From contig JBEHYF010000006.1 in assembly GCA_048498315.1 (NCBI GenBank), positions 14,351 to 78,350 of the forward strand: DNA of 64,000 nucleotides, written 5' to 3'. Below are positions 8,267 through 16,523 of this stretch, one piece after another. This DNA comes from Actinoallomurus sp048498315. Lineage in GTDB: Bacteria > Actinomycetota > Actinomycetes > Streptosporangiales > Streptosporangiaceae. The position numbers and the translations under genes are program-made. The notes beneath the pieces were generated by a model. The model saw nothing but the letters and a program-made list of their open reading frames with translations. It did no database searches and was not told the DNA's origin. How positions within the stretch are numbered: position 1 is the stretch's first letter; every line of letters starts with the position of its first letter.

Positions 8267-9328
8267 ATGGCGGGTCGCATCGTGGTCTTCGGCGCCACCG
8301 GGTACACCGGGGCGCGGACCGCGCGGGCGCTCGTCGCCCAGGGAGCCCGTCCGGTGCTCGCCGGGCGGAACGCCGAGGCCCTCGCCGCGCTCGCCGAAGA
8401 ACTGGGCGGGCTGGAGACCGCGCTCGCCGACGCCGCCGCCCCGTCCACGGTGCGGGCGCTCGTCGAACGCGACGACGTGCTGGTCGCCACGGTCGGCCCG
8501 TTCCTCCGGCACGGGCACGCGGCCGTCGCGGCGGCCGTCGACGCGGGCGCGCACTACCTCGACTGCGCGGGGGAACCGTCGTTCGTCCGCGAGGTGTTCG
8601 AGCGGTACGGGCCGATGGCCAGCTCCGCCCTGGTCACCGCGTTCGGGTACGACTGCGTGCCGGGCAACCTGGCCGCATCGTTGGCCCTCGACCGCGTCGG
8701 CGCGGACGGCACCCGCGTCGACATCGGCTACTTCGTCGGGGGCGGCGACCTGGTCCACGGCCTGTCCGCCGGCACGCTGGCGTCCGTGCCGGACCTGTGC
8801 GCCGCGCCGCCGTACCGCTTCCGGTACCGGGTCGTCGACGAGCGGCGGCCGCGGGTGCGCGAGTTCTCGGTGGGCGGCCGGTCCCGGCCCGGCTTTTCGG
8901 TCGGGTCGTCGGAGTGCTTCACGCTCCCGGCCGCCCACCCCGACCTGTGCGAGGTGAACGTGTACCTCGGCTGGTTCGGCTGGGCCACCCGGGTGGCCGC
9001 GCGCGTGCCGCGCGGCCGGGCCGCGGTCGCGGCGACGCGGCTGTGCACGGGCGCGCTCGCCCGCCTCGCCCGCCGCCGCCCGGCCAAGGGCACGCTGACG
9101 TCGCGTATCGTCGCGGCCGCCTACGACGCCGGGGGCCTGCTGCTGACGGAGGTGCACCTGTCCGGCGGCGATCCGTACGATTTCACGGCCGGTGTCCTCG
9201 CGTGGGCGGCGCGGAAGGCCGCCGACGGAATTGCGAAGGCCGGTGCGATCGGTCCGGTCGATGCCTTCGGTCTTTCCGAGCTGGAGGCGGGCTGCGCCAT
9301 GGCCGGGATCGCCCGGGTGACGGGCTGA
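8267..9328 (+). CDS. Saccharopine dehydrogenase-like NAD(P) oxidoreductase
   Basis: A 353-residue protein with an N-terminal Rossmann fold (VVFGATGYTGARTARAL, residues 6-22), followed by a typical VATVGPFLRHG and YLDCAGE pattern. That is the arrangement of the saccharopine dehydrogenase/trans-acting enoyl reductase family (PF03435). Actinomycete members include enoyl reductases that work with polyketide synthases and many uncharacterised oxidoreductases, so the substrate cannot be given. ATG 8267 follows GGGGAGAT. It sits alone between the NERD and sigma-like genes. Confidence 0.75.
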   Translation: MAGRIVVFGATGYTGARTARALVAQGARPVLAGRNAEALAALAEELGGLETALADAAAPSTVRALVERDDVLVATVGPFLRHGHAAVAAAVDAGAHYLDCAGEPSFVREVFERYGPMASSALVTAFGYDCVPGNLAASLALDRVGADGTRVDIGYFVGGGDLVHGLSAGTLASVPDLCAAPPYRFRYRVVDERRPRVREFSVGGRSRPGFSVGSSECFTLPAAHPDLCEVNVYLGWFGWATRVAARVPRGRAAVAATRLCTGALARLARRRPAKGTLTSRIVAAAYDAGGLLLTEVHLSGGDPYDFTAGVLAWAARKAADGIAKAGAIGPVDAFGLSELEAGCAMAGIARVTG

Positions 9329-9465
9329 GTCCGCGCTTCCCCCAGGTCAGTGGCTCTTCGTGGTCGTGCTCGTCCATGTCGGCGCCGGGCAAAACCGCAT
9401 GAAATGTTAATTTCGCAATTTGTCAGCATGGCCGGGTGTCGTCTATTGTCTCGGACCGAAATATC

Positions 9466-9484
9466 TTCCCGAGGATCGCGGGAA
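9466..9484 (+). promoter_or_regulatory. Inverted repeat upstream of the sigma-like gene
   Basis: TTCCCG-7 nt-CGGGAA lies about 40-60 nt before the start codon in an unusually AT-rich intergenic segment. A second small hairpin (GAAAT-GTTA-ATTTC) lies at about 9402-9415. A -10-like TAGGCT is at 9506-9511. The inverted repeat may be an operator; nothing identifies the regulator. Confidence 0.35.
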
Positions 9485-9524
9485 ATAGTTGAATCGGCCG
9501 CGGAATAGGCTTTACGTTCAGCGC

Positions 9525-11198
9525 ATGGAAGACCGCTTCTTAGTGGGTGCGCTGCGGTCGCGGGATCCCGACGCGATCGGCGCGGTCCACGACGCCTATG
9601 CCGATCGCCTCTACGACTACTGCTGGTTCCGCCTGCGCAACCGCGACGCGGCGCAGGTCGCGCTGCGTGACACGATGATGTGCGCCGACGCCCGCATCGG
9701 CGAACTGCGCGACCCCGCGCGGTTCGGGCCCTGGCTGTACGCCATCGCCCGCATCGAGTGCCGCCGCAGGAGCATTTCAACCACCGAACCGGTCGAACCC
9801 GACATCCCCATCGCCCGGCACGACCAGGACGACGTCGATCTGCGCCTCATGGCGTGGCGCGCCGTCACCTGCCTGCCGCCGCTCAGCCAGGAGCTGCTCG
9901 ACCTCCGCCACCGCCGCGGGCTGGCCACCCCCGACATCGCGAGCGTCGTCGGCCTGCCGCCGCGCGACGTCGACGACCTGACGGACCAGGCCTGCGCCCT
10001 GCTCCAGGCAGCGGTCGACGCCGAGATCCTCGCCCATGAGGAGCCGTTCGAGTGCGACGAGCGCGCCGCGATCCTGCGGGCGCGCCGCGGCGACCTGGAC
10101 GACGAGTTGCGCGACGCCCTCGTCCGTCACGCCGCCGCGTGCGGGGCGTGCGCCCGGCACCTGCCCCGCAGCGTCTCGGCCGCCAAGGTGTACGCGCTGC
10201 TGCCGCGCGCGGCACCGCCCGACCTGACGCGTCTGGCGGTGACGAGCTGCTTCACCGATCCGGAACTGGCCGGCTACCGCCTGTTCGCCGCCGCCCGGCT
10301 GCCTCGCTTCGGCGCGCACGGCTTTCCCGAGCAGGCCGGCGCCGGGCACGCCGCCACGCTTGGCCGCACCCCCAGCCGCTGGCCGCGTGCGCTGGCCGCG
10401 CTGGCGAGCGCGCTGTTCACCGCCCTGGTCGCCGCCCAGGCGGCCCGCTGGCTGGCCGACGACACCCACGGTGCCCGGGTGATCCGCATCAGCCCCGCCG
10501 TGCCGCGCCCCCGCGTGCCCAGCCCCAGGCCGCTCGGTCCGCCCGCGGTCGGTCGCCCCGTCGCCGCCGGTCTCCCCCTCGGCGCGCCCGACGTACCGTC
10601 GGTCGCGCTGCGCGGCGTCGCGCCTGCGCTCCCATCGACACCCGGCGCCGGCCGGCTCGCCGTCGAGACCACCGACCTGATGCTCGCCTCCGGCGGCGCC
10701 GGAACGATCACGGTGCGCGCCGCCGGCGGCCCGGTGACGTGGTGGGCGTCGGCGTACGGCCCGGTGAGCCTCCGGCCGTACGCCGGCACGCTCGCCGCGG
10801 GCCAGGCCGTGGCCGTCACCGTACGCGCGCCCGGCGGCGGGCCCGGCCGCGCGCTGGTCGCCTTGGAGCCGGGCGGCATCCGGGTGGGCGTCGCGTGGGC
10901 CCGGCCCGCGCCCCCGCGGTCCACGCCGCCGTCGAGCCCGCCGGTCTCCACGTCCCCGCCCACGACACCCACCCCATCACCGCGACCGTCGTTGTCGGCA
11001 CCGGGGCGGCCGTCGACGTCTCCGGCCCCGCCTCCCACCTCGTCGCCGCCGCCGGCCCGCCACACGCGACCGCCGGCCCGCCACACGGCGCCCGCCTCGT
11101 CGGCGCCGCCCAGGGAGCCGTCGAACGCCACCGCCGGGCGTCGTCCCGACGTACCCCAGTCGCGCCCCGACCCGTCCCCTGCCCCCGCCGGCTCCTGA
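9525..11198 (+). CDS. Membrane-tethered sigma-70-like protein with anti-sigma-type zinc motif and BACON-like domain
   Basis: A 557-residue protein with several modules. Residues 1-85 match sigma-70 region 2 (AIGAVHDAYADRLYDYCWFR ... RFGPWLYAIARIECRR). Residues 108-165 match region 4 (LPPLSQELLDLRHRRGL plus an HTH). Residues 177-209 carry Cys177 and an H202-x3-C206-x2-C209 pattern like zinc-binding anti-sigma domains. A transmembrane helix lies at about 288-310. Residues 370-455 are a beta-rich, BACON-like domain (WWASAYGPVSLRPYAGTLAAG), and the last 100 residues are a Pro/Ser/Thr-rich tail, presumably outside. The layout suggests a sigma factor kept at the membrane by its own inhibitory module. 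It may equally have lost promoter function. ATG 9525 has no ribosome site; TAGGCT at 9506-9511 gives a very short leader. Confidence 0.7.
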   Translation: MEDRFLVGALRSRDPDAIGAVHDAYADRLYDYCWFRLRNRDAAQVALRDTMMCADARIGELRDPARFGPWLYAIARIECRRRSISTTEPVEPDIPIARHDQDDVDLRLMAWRAVTCLPPLSQELLDLRHRRGLATPDIASVVGLPPRDVDDLTDQACALLQAAVDAEILAHEEPFECDERAAILRARRGDLDDELRDALVRHAAACGACARHLPRSVSAAKVYALLPRAAPPDLTRLAVTSCFTDPELAGYRLFAAARLPRFGAHGFPEQAGAGHAATLGRTPSRWPRALAALASALFTALVAAQAARWLADDTHGARVIRISPAVPRPRVPSPRPLGPPAVGRPVAAGLPLGAPDVPSVALRGVAPALPSTPGAGRLAVETTDLMLASGGAGTITVRAAGGPVTWWASAYGPVSLRPYAGTLAAGQAVAVTVRAPGGGPGRALVALEPGGIRVGVAWARPAPPRSTPPSSPPVSTSPPTTPTPSPRPSLSAPGRPSTSPAPPPTSSPPPARHTRPPARHTAPASSAPPREPSNATAGRRPDVPQSRPDPSPAPAGS

Positions 11199-11356
11199 CC
11201 GCGGCCGACCGCGCTTCGCGCCACCCCCAAGGCGGCGAGAGCATCACAGGGGGCCGCCGCCGAGGCTCTGCGCGAGGGTGGGCGGCGGCCGATCCGTGCG
11301 TTCCGCTGGCGCAACACCGACTGTGACGGGTGTTTCTCTTGTGACTCCTGTGGCTA

Positions 11357-11384
11357 CCTTCCGTTGGAGATCGATCACGGAAGG
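11357..11384 (+). promoter_or_regulatory. Perfect 8-bp inverted repeat before the NlpC/P60 gene
   Basis: CCTTCCGT-12 nt-ACGGAAGG, the loop containing GATCGATC. It ends 18 nt before the TTG start. A direct repeat TGTGAC...TGTGAC (11322-11327 and 11340-11345) lies just upstream. It could be an operator or an mRNA hairpin. No c-di-AMP (ydaO) riboswitch consensus was found in 11199-11402. Confidence 0.45.
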
Positions 11385-11402
11385 ACGCCTCGGGGGGAGA
11401 CG

Positions 11403-12638
11403 TTGCCAGCTGCCATGCGAGGCCGCCGACGGCTGGGGGCCCTGTCGGCCGCCGCGTTCGTGGCCGTCGGCCTGCTCGCCGGCCGGGCCGGGGCCGACCC
11501 GGTTCCCAGCGACCATGACGTAGCGAAGAGCAGGGCGCAGGTCCGGGCCGACGTGGCCCGGGTGGGGCAGATCAGCGCCGCGCTGGCGCAGGCGAGCGGC
11601 CTTCTGGACGACCTCCGCGACCATGCCGAGCAGGCGGTGGAGCGCTACAACGGCGCGCGTGTCCGGCTCGACGACGCCCGCGCGGCCTACCAGGCGGCGC
11701 TCGCGCGCTCGGCGCGGGCCCGCGACCGGCTGGCCCGGGCCCGCGACGACCTCGCCGTGCTGGCGGCGGGCGCCTACCGGGGCGACGGCGGGCTGCCGTC
11801 CGCCGCCGACGTCCTGGGCGGGCCCGAAGGCACCTCCGGGTTCCTCGAACGGGCCACCATGATGCAGGTGATCCTCAACCGGCAGCACGCCCTGCTGGTG
11901 CAGGAGAACGCCGCGCGCACCGTCGCGGAGATCTTCGAACGCCAGGCGCGCCGGGCGCTCGCCGCCGAGCAGGAGACGGCCCGAAGCGCCGCCGAGGCGT
12001 TGCGGGCCGCGAGGGACGCGGTCGCCAGGCAGCAGAGCCTCACGCGGGAGATCGAGCAGCGTAAGGCCGCACTCGTCGCCCGGCTCGCCCAGGCGCGCAC
12101 GCGCGCCGCGACCCTCGAACGGCGCCGCGCCGCCGCCGTCCAGCGCGCCCGCGCGGCCGTGGCCCCGCGGGCCGGCGGCAACGGCGCGGCGCTCGCCCGG
12201 ACGCTCGCCCGGACGCTCGCCCGCGGCTCCGGGCTCGGGCGCATCGCCGCGGCGGCCGCGCTGAGGTGGCTCGGCACGCCGTACTCCTGGGGCGGCGGCG
12301 GCCCCGACGGCCCGACCCTGGGCATCGCGCAGGGCGCGCACACCGTCGGCTTCGACTGTTCCGGACTGGTGACGTACGCCTGGGCGCGCGCGGGCGTCCG
12401 GCTGGCGCACTGGGCGCCGGCGCAGTACAACTCCGGGCCGCATCCCTCGCGGAGCGAGCTGCGGCCGGGTGACCTGGTCTTCTTCGCGCACAACCCGTCG
12501 GACCCGCGCACGATCCACCACGTCGGGATCTACATCGGACACGGGCGGATGGTCGAGGCGCCGTTCACCGGCGCGCGGGTACGGATCTCCCCGGCGTTCC
12601 GCCCCGACTATGCGGGCGCCACCCGCCCGGCCGGCTGA
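11403..12638 (+). CDS. Secreted NlpC/P60 peptidoglycan endopeptidase (RipA-like)
   Basis: A 411-residue exported cell-wall hydrolase. TTG 11403 is chosen because GGGGGGAG precedes it directly; ATG 11415 is too far from that site. A signal peptide (RGRRR then a hydrophobic core ending near AGA) is followed by a long Ala/Arg-rich coiled coil (about 45-260) and a C-terminal NlpC/P60 domain. The catalytic set is visible: Cys319 (FDCSGL), His373 (HHVGIYIG) and Glu385 (MVEAP). Such enzymes cut the D-iGlu/mDAP bond of stem peptides during division or growth, and the coiled coil usually keeps them inactive. The upstream inverted repeat may control it. Confidence 0.93.
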   Translation: MPAAMRGRRRLGALSAAAFVAVGLLAGRAGADPVPSDHDVAKSRAQVRADVARVGQISAALAQASGLLDDLRDHAEQAVERYNGARVRLDDARAAYQAALARSARARDRLARARDDLAVLAAGAYRGDGGLPSAADVLGGPEGTSGFLERATMMQVILNRQHALLVQENAARTVAEIFERQARRALAAEQETARSAAEALRAARDAVARQQSLTREIEQRKAALVARLAQARTRAATLERRRAAAVQRARAAVAPRAGGNGAALARTLARTLARGSGLGRIAAAAALRWLGTPYSWGGGGPDGPTLGIAQGAHTVGFDCSGLVTYAWARAGVRLAHWAPAQYNSGPHPSRSELRPGDLVFFAHNPSDPRTIHHVGIYIGHGRMVEAPFTGARVRISPAFRPDYAGATRPAG

Positions 12639-12656
12639 CGGATCCGGCGACCGGCG

Positions 12657-12835
12657 GGGAACGGGGCCGCGGGCGACGGGGGCCGCCAGGGAATGGGGCC
12701 GCGGGGAACGGGATCGGCGAGAACCGGGCCGGTGGGGAACGGGATCGACGGGAACGGGATCGACGGGAACGGGGCCGGTGGGGAATGGGGCCGCCAGGGA
12801 ATGGGGCCGGCGGGCGACGGGGTCGCCGGCCCGAC
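12657..12835 (+). repeat. G-rich degenerate 15-bp tandem repeats
   Basis: About eleven units of 15-17 bp (consensus GGGAACGGGATCGAC or GGGAATGGGGCCGCC) lie between the NlpC/P60 gene and ppa. All G-runs are on the plus strand, so G-quadruplexes could form. The rest of 12639-13061 holds no gene I can support. Confidence 0.8.
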
Positions 12836-13061
12836 GGGTGCAGCGGATGACGGTTCCGTTGGCCTGACGGGCCGGCCCGTTGGGCGTCCGGTCGGGCGGT
12901 GGGCCGGTCGCCGGGTGGCGGCGGTCGATCCTCCGCACGCGGGAAGGTGCGCCAAGGACGAAACCGCGCGCGGCGCGTCAGGACGCGTCCGGTGGCGGGA
13001 GCTCCGGGCGGCCCGGCGTCGAGGCCAGGCCGCCGGGGCGGGCGCCCGGATCAGCCCCGGT

Positions 13062-13553
13062 TCAGTCCCGGTGCTGCTGCGCGGCGCGCTTGATCGAGCG
13101 TTCGATCTCGGCCTCTGCCTCGGCCCGGCCGACCCAGCTCGCGCCCTCGACGGATTTGCCGGGCTCCAGGTCCTTGTAGACCTCGAAGAAGTGCTGGATC
13201 TCCAGCCGGTCGAACTCGGGCACGTGGTGGATGTCGCGCAGGTGCTCCGAACGCGGATCGGTCGCGGGCACGCACAGCACCTTGTCGTCGCCGCCCGCCT
13301 CGTCCGTCATCCGGAACATGCCGATCGCGCGGCAGCGGATGAGGCAGCCCGGAAAGGTCGGCTCCTGGAGCAGCACGAGCGCGTCGAGCGGATCGCCGTC
13401 CTCGCCCAGCGTGTTCTCGACGAAGCCGTAGTCGGCGGGGTACTGCGTCGAGGTGAACAGCATCCTGTCCAGACGGATCCGGCCCGTCTCGTGATCCATC
13501 TCGTACTTGTTCCGCTGGCCTTTCGGAATCTCGATGGTGACGTCGAATTCCAC
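13062..13553 (-). CDS. ppa: Inorganic pyrophosphatase (family I)
   Basis: Hydrolyses pyrophosphate to two phosphates in the cytoplasm, driving biosynthetic reactions. It has 163 residues, normal for bacterial hexameric enzymes. The substrate and metal motifs are present: EIPKGQRNKYEMD at the N-terminus, then YPADYGFVENTLGEDGDPLDALV with the metal-binding Asp residues, and KDLEPGKSVEGASWVG near the end. It is transcribed away from the carboxypeptidase gene, with 105 bp between the two starts for both promoters. Confidence 0.97.
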   Translation of the reverse strand: MEFDVTIEIPKGQRNKYEMDHETGRIRLDRMLFTSTQYPADYGFVENTLGEDGDPLDALVLLQEPTFPGCLIRCRAIGMFRMTDEAGGDDKVLCVPATDPRSEHLRDIHHVPEFDRLEIQHFFEVYKDLEPGKSVEGASWVGRAEAEAEIERSIKRAAQQHRD

Positions 13554-13658
13554 AATGTCCTCCGCTCCCCGGGGCGGGCCGAGGTGGTTCTGGTTGGATG
13601 TTGGCTATTACAAGGATGTCGCACGTCACGAGTGCCGCGGTTAGGGGAGGGGCGTCAC

Positions 13659-15038
13659 GTGCCGAGGCCTGAGCGCATCGTGGCAATGATCACACTCGCT
13701 CTCCTCAACGTCTTCGTGGTCGGCGCGGCCCTGGCCGTGGTCAAGCTCACGCCAGACCGTTCCCTGGTGGTGCGACCGCCCACGGTCGCGGCGCGCATGA
13801 TCGTCCCCGGCGGGCCGCCCGCGCTGGCCCCCGTGTCGGCGACGGCGCCCATGCCATCCGCCGGCGTGCTGTCGTCCCGGCTCGGCGCCCTCATGCGGTC
13901 GTCCGGCCTCGGGTCCGATCTCATGGGAACCGTGCTCGACGCCGACACGCGCCGGCCCCTGTTCGCCGGCGACGCCGACCAGCCGGCGGTGCCCGCCTCG
14001 ACCACGAAGCTGACCACGTCGACCGCGGTGCTCGCCTCGGTCGGCCCCGACCACCGCATCACCACCCGGGCGGTCAAGGGCGGCGGCGGCGTGATCCTCG
14101 TCGGCGGCGGCGACCCGACGCTCAGCAGCGCGCCGTCGACGACCGGCTACCCGAAGCACGCCTCGCTGCCCGACCTGGCGAAGCAGACGGCGGCGGCGTT
14201 GAAGGCCGAGGGCACGACGCACGTCCGCGTCGACTACGACGCCTCCCTGTACTCCGGCAGGCGTCTCGGGCCCGGCTGGAAGCCCAACTACACGGCCGAG
14301 GGCGACGTGGCGCCGGTGTCCGCGCTGGAGGTCGACGAGGGCCGGGTCGCGCCCGGGTCCAACACGCCGGTGCATGATCCGCCACGCATCGCCGCGTACA
14401 CGTTCGCCCACGAGCTGACGAAAGACGGCGTGCAGGCCACCGTCGGCAGACCGGCCGTCGCGCCGGAGAACGCCCGGCAGCTCGGCGCCGTGCAGTCCCC
14501 GCCGATCTCCGCGCTGGTCGAGCAGGCGCTGACCAACAGCGACAACGACATCGCCGAGGCGATGGCCCGCCAGGTGGCGATCGCCCGGCATGAGCCGGTG
14601 ACGTTCGCCGGCTCGGTCGCCGCCGTCCACCAGGTGCTGGCGGGTCTCGGACTGGCCTCGGGCATCTCCACCGTCGACGGCAGCGGCCTGTCGCCGGAGA
14701 ACCGCATCACGCCGGCCGCGCTGGCCCGGCTGCTGGCCACCGCCGCGTCCCCGGACCACCCGGAGCTGAGGAGCGTGCTGACCGGCATGCCGATCGGCGG
14801 ATACTCCGGCACGCTCGCCAGCCGCTACCTGACGGGTTCGGCGGCGGCCGGCAAGGGGTACGTCCGCGCCAAGACCGGCACGCTCGACGGCGTCAACACC
14901 CTCGCCGGCGTGGTCTACGACGCCGACGGCCGGCTGCTGACGTTCGCGTTCATGGCCAACAACGTCAAGTCGCCGAGTGCGGCGCTTGCCTCGCTCGACG
15001 CCCTCGCGAGCACACTCGCGGGCTGCGGCTGCCGCTGA
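13659..15038 (+). CDS. dacB: D-alanyl-D-alanine carboxypeptidase/endopeptidase (PBP4, DacB family)
   Basis: A 459-residue penicillin-binding protein of the S13 peptidase family that removes or cuts D-Ala bonds in peptidoglycan. GTG 13659 follows GGGGAGGGG. A single N-terminal hydrophobic segment (about 9-28) anchors or exports it. The three active-site motifs are visible: SxxK as ASTTKL, SxN as NSDNDIAEAM and KTG as AKTGTLDG. Its divergent arrangement with ppa and its place upstream of the zincin, tilS, hpt and ftsH genes are common in actinomycetes. A long reading-frame extension upstream through the repeats is not real. Confidence 0.93.
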   Translation: MPRPERIVAMITLALLNVFVVGAALAVVKLTPDRSLVVRPPTVAARMIVPGGPPALAPVSATAPMPSAGVLSSRLGALMRSSGLGSDLMGTVLDADTRRPLFAGDADQPAVPASTTKLTTSTAVLASVGPDHRITTRAVKGGGGVILVGGGDPTLSSAPSTTGYPKHASLPDLAKQTAAALKAEGTTHVRVDYDASLYSGRRLGPGWKPNYTAEGDVAPVSALEVDEGRVAPGSNTPVHDPPRIAAYTFAHELTKDGVQATVGRPAVAPENARQLGAVQSPPISALVEQALTNSDNDIAEAMARQVAIARHEPVTFAGSVAAVHQVLAGLGLASGISTVDGSGLSPENRITPAALARLLATAASPDHPELRSVLTGMPIGGYSGTLASRYLTGSAAAGKGYVRAKTGTLDGVNTLAGVVYDADGRLLTFAFMANNVKSPSAALASLDALASTLAGCGCR

Positions 15039-15197
15039 AGGCGCCGACCCGGACACCGGCCCTGGAGCCGGCCCGGACACCGGCCGGGGAGCAGGCCGGG
15101 AGTAGATGGGGTCTGCTCGCGCGTTGGGCGGCTGTGGGCATGTTCCCGGGTCGACCGGGGACGTACCGTAGAGATGCCCGGCCGGGAGAGGTGCGCA

Positions 15198-16304
15198 ATG
15201 CCACAATCCATGATCGACTGGAACGTCGCCGTTCAGACGGGCACGCGCCTCGTCCGCCCGGGGCCCCAGGTCAGCCCCGCGGAGGCGCGGCAGGTCGTCG
15301 CCGAGCTGCGTGAGCTGTCCGACGTCGCGCAAGGGCATGTCCAGGCGTTCACCGGCATGGACGGCGGTCTCGGCGGCGTGCCGGCCAAGATCGTCGACCG
15401 CCCCGGCTGGATCCGCGCCAACGTTGACGGCTTCCGCGTCGTCCTCGAACCCCTGATGGAGCAGCTACAGGAGCGCCGCGGCGGCGGGCTGCTCGGCGGC
15501 GGTGCCGTGCTGCAGGCGGTCGGCTCCCGCGTGACCGGCGCCCAGGTGGGCGCGATCCTGGCCTACATGGCCAGCCGGGTGCTGGGGCAGTACGAGCTGT
15601 TCCTGCCGCCGGACCCGTCCGGCCGCGCGCCCACCGGGCGGCTCACCCTGGTGGCGCCGAACATCGTGCACGCCGAGCAGGAGCTCGACGTCGACACGCA
15701 CGACTTCCGCCTATGGGTCTGCCTGCACGAAGAGACGCACCGGGCGCAGTTCACCTCGGTGTCCTGGCTGCGGGCGTACGTCCAGGACCAGATGACGGCG
15801 TTCCTGCTCGCCGCCGACCTCGACCCCGGTGCGCTGCTCGACCGGCTGCGCGGCGTGGGCGGCGCGGTCGCCGACGCCGTTCGCGGCGGTGAGGGCAACC
15901 TGATCGACGCGATCCAGACGCCGGAACAGCGGGAGATCCTCGACCGCCTCACCGCCGTCATGACCCTGGCCGAAGGGCACGGCGACTACGTCATGGACGC
16001 CGTCGGCCCCGAGGTGGTGCCGAGCGTGGCCGAGATCCGGGCCAAGTTCCAGCGGCGGCGCGAGGGCGGCTCCCAGTTCGACCGGACGATCCGCCGCATC
16101 CTCGGCCTCGACCTGAAGATGAGGCAGTACGCCGAGGGATCGCGGTTCGTCTCGACGGTGATCGAGCGGGTCGGCATGGCGGGTTTCAACCGCGTGTGGA
16201 CCTCGCCGAACACGCTGCCCACCCGCGCGGAGATCAAGGACCCGTCCCTGTGGGTCGGCCGGGTCATCGGCCGCCCCGGGCTCCCGCCGCCGGACGCGTC
16301 CTGA
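15198..16304 (+). CDS. DUF2342/PF10103 zincin-like metalloprotease
   Basis: A 368-residue protein with an HEETHR (HExxH) zinc motif in WVCLHEETHRAQF and a downstream EGHGDYVMDAVG segment that can supply the third ligand. It belongs to the actinobacterial family often labelled coenzyme F420 biosynthesis-associated, although it has no proven role in making F420. ATG 15198 is preferred over 15174. It has the ribosome site GGGAGAGG, and a -10-like TACCGT at 15164-15169 would put the transcript start inside or after the upstream ATG. It sits between dacB and tilS, its usual place. Confidence 0.85.
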   Translation: MPQSMIDWNVAVQTGTRLVRPGPQVSPAEARQVVAELRELSDVAQGHVQAFTGMDGGLGGVPAKIVDRPGWIRANVDGFRVVLEPLMEQLQERRGGGLLGGGAVLQAVGSRVTGAQVGAILAYMASRVLGQYELFLPPDPSGRAPTGRLTLVAPNIVHAEQELDVDTHDFRLWVCLHEETHRAQFTSVSWLRAYVQDQMTAFLLAADLDPGALLDRLRGVGGAVADAVRGGEGNLIDAIQTPEQREILDRLTAVMTLAEGHGDYVMDAVGPEVVPSVAEIRAKFQRRREGGSQFDRTIRRILGLDLKMRQYAEGSRFVSTVIERVGMAGFNRVWTSPNTLPTRAEIKDPSLWVGRVIGRPGLPPPDAS

Positions 16305-16511
16305 CGCCGCGTGGCGTACCCGACCCTGACCGTCGCCCGGGGGCGCCGCCCCGGGCTCCCGCCACCGACGCGTCCGGACGCTCCGCGCGCCGCGCGGTCC
16401 CGCCCTTGTCCCCTTCCCGCGGCATGGGCGGGGGATCGACCGCCGCCGCCCGTCCGCCCGCCCACGCACGGCGGCGGCTCGGGGTCGGCACCGTGAACGG
16501 CGGCCGGGCAG

Positions 16512-16517
16512 CAGAAT
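16512..16517 (+). promoter_or_regulatory. -10-like element of tilS (leaderless)
   Basis: CAGAAT ends 6 nt before the tilS GTG, with no ribosome site. Confidence 0.4.
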
Positions 16518-16523
16518 GGGCAC

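Noticed and set aside
11199..11402. A possible c-di-AMP (ydaO) riboswitch before the NlpC/P60 gene
   Set aside because: This riboswitch often precedes such genes in actinobacteria, but I could not find its conserved blocks here; only a simple inverted repeat is present.
12657..12835. A CRISPR-like array
   Set aside because: Units are 15-17 bp head to tail with no unique spacers and no cas genes.
12693..13658. Upstream in-frame extension of the PBP4-type gene through the G-rich repeats and across ppa
   Set aside because: It would run antisense through ppa, the repeat translation is meaningless, and GTG 13659 has a strong ribosome site and starts the signal-anchor.
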